A stretch of 62,369 nt of DNA from Caldilineaceae bacterium SB0661_bin_32 (lineage in GTDB: Bacteria; Chloroflexota; Anaerolineae; Caldilineales; Caldilineaceae). The notes under the pieces are model-generated. The model did no database searches and had not been told where the DNA came from. It saw only the letters and a program-made list of their open reading frames with translations. The translations under genes were made by a program, and so were the position numbers. Shown here one piece after another: positions 62,305-62,369 of the stretch. The stretch's first letter is position 1. Each line of letters opens with the position of its first letter. Location of the stretch: assembly GCA_009841235.1 (NCBI GenBank), contig VXMH01000063.1:1-62369 (forward strand). Direction: 5' to 3'.

Positions 62305-62347
62305 GGAGAGAGTGGAGAGGAGAGAGTGGAGAGGAGAGAGGAGTGAG
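62305..62347. repeat. Purine-rich 14-nt tandem repeat
   Basis: Two exact copies of GGAGAGAGTGGAGA (62305-62318, 62319-62332) and a partial third, ending at 62347. One strand is entirely purine except for T at the repeat junctions. It is close to the window edge and its full extent is unknown. Confidence 0.85.
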
Positions 62348-62369
62348 TAACGCCGGGGGCGTGCAGGCA

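Noticed and set aside
1..62369. tRNA genes, CRISPR arrays, transposases, integrases and prophage genes
   Set aside because: I looked at all gaps above about 150 bases for T-loop signatures, regular repeats and mobile-element proteins and saw none; a tRNA scan would be more sensitive.

Overview
The window is 62 kb of GC-rich bacterial chromosome with dense, mostly intact genes on both strands. There is no rRNA, CRISPR array, prophage or insertion sequence that I could find. Gene style points to a free-living or host-associated member of the Chloroflexota (inference; no marker gene was searched). The clues are several enolase-superfamily paralogues, LLM flavin oxidoreductase, two MalFG-type sugar importers, PIG-L deacetylase, and tandem GT39 membrane glycosyltransferases followed by a large '6-pyruvoyl-tetrahydropterin synthase-related' type membrane protein. 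Lineages such as Caldilineaceae or SAR202 would fit. Housekeeping genes (glnS, rpsT, nth, alr, aspS and a 6S RNA) are interspersed with carbohydrate and sugar-acid catabolism.

Layout. 0.3-5 kb: sugar isomerase/epimerase, Gfo/Idh/MocA dehydrogenase, N-acylamino-acid racemase/MenC-like enolase, DUF429 protein. 5-12.4 kb: glnS, then a uronate/sugar-acid set (UxuB-like SDR divergent from uxaC, 2,5-dioxovalerate-type aldehyde dehydrogenase, galactonate/gluconate-dehydratase-like enolase). 12.6-18.1 kb: rpsT, nth, alr, PHP phosphoesterase, 6S RNA and aspS. 18.4-23.7 kb: beta-propeller protein and sugar ABC importer 1. 23.7-26.3 kb: PIG-L deacetylase, ferredoxin and a 2-hydroxyacid dehydrogenase. 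26.9-33.9 kb: enolase-family dehydratase, BrnA-like protein, then hydroxyacid dehydrogenase, SDR, E1alpha, E1beta and E2 in one direction (module A). 34.3-41.8 kb: sugar ABC importer 2 with a rhamnonate-dehydratase-like enzyme, LLM oxidoreductase, Gfo/Idh/MocA protein and a small membrane protein. 42-51.4 kb: four large membrane proteins for envelope glycosylation. 51.6-62.1 kb, minus strand: Ldh-type dehydrogenase, beta-propeller, isomerase, hydroxyacid dehydrogenase, DUF433, SDR, E1alpha, E1beta, E2 (module B), HpcH/HpaI aldolase and M24 peptidase.

How the parts fit. Importers 1 and 2 bring in sugars or glycosides but carry no ATPase of their own. Epimerases, Gfo/Idh/MocA enzymes, SDRs and acid-sugar dehydratases would turn them into 2-keto-3-deoxy acids. 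The aldolase and aldehyde dehydrogenase would then feed central metabolism. The most striking feature is that the same five-gene order, 2-hydroxyacid dehydrogenase-SDR-E1alpha-E1beta-E2, occurs twice on opposite strands. Each copy lies beside a small antitoxin-like DNA-binding protein, and both E2 proteins have two subunit-binding-like segments. This looks like a reusable pathway module that ends in a dedicated 2-oxo-acid dehydrogenase complex; its substrate is unknown. A well-formed 6S RNA, with its own promoter and terminator, sits between aspS and the PHP gene. No conventional transcription factor is encoded anywhere in the window.
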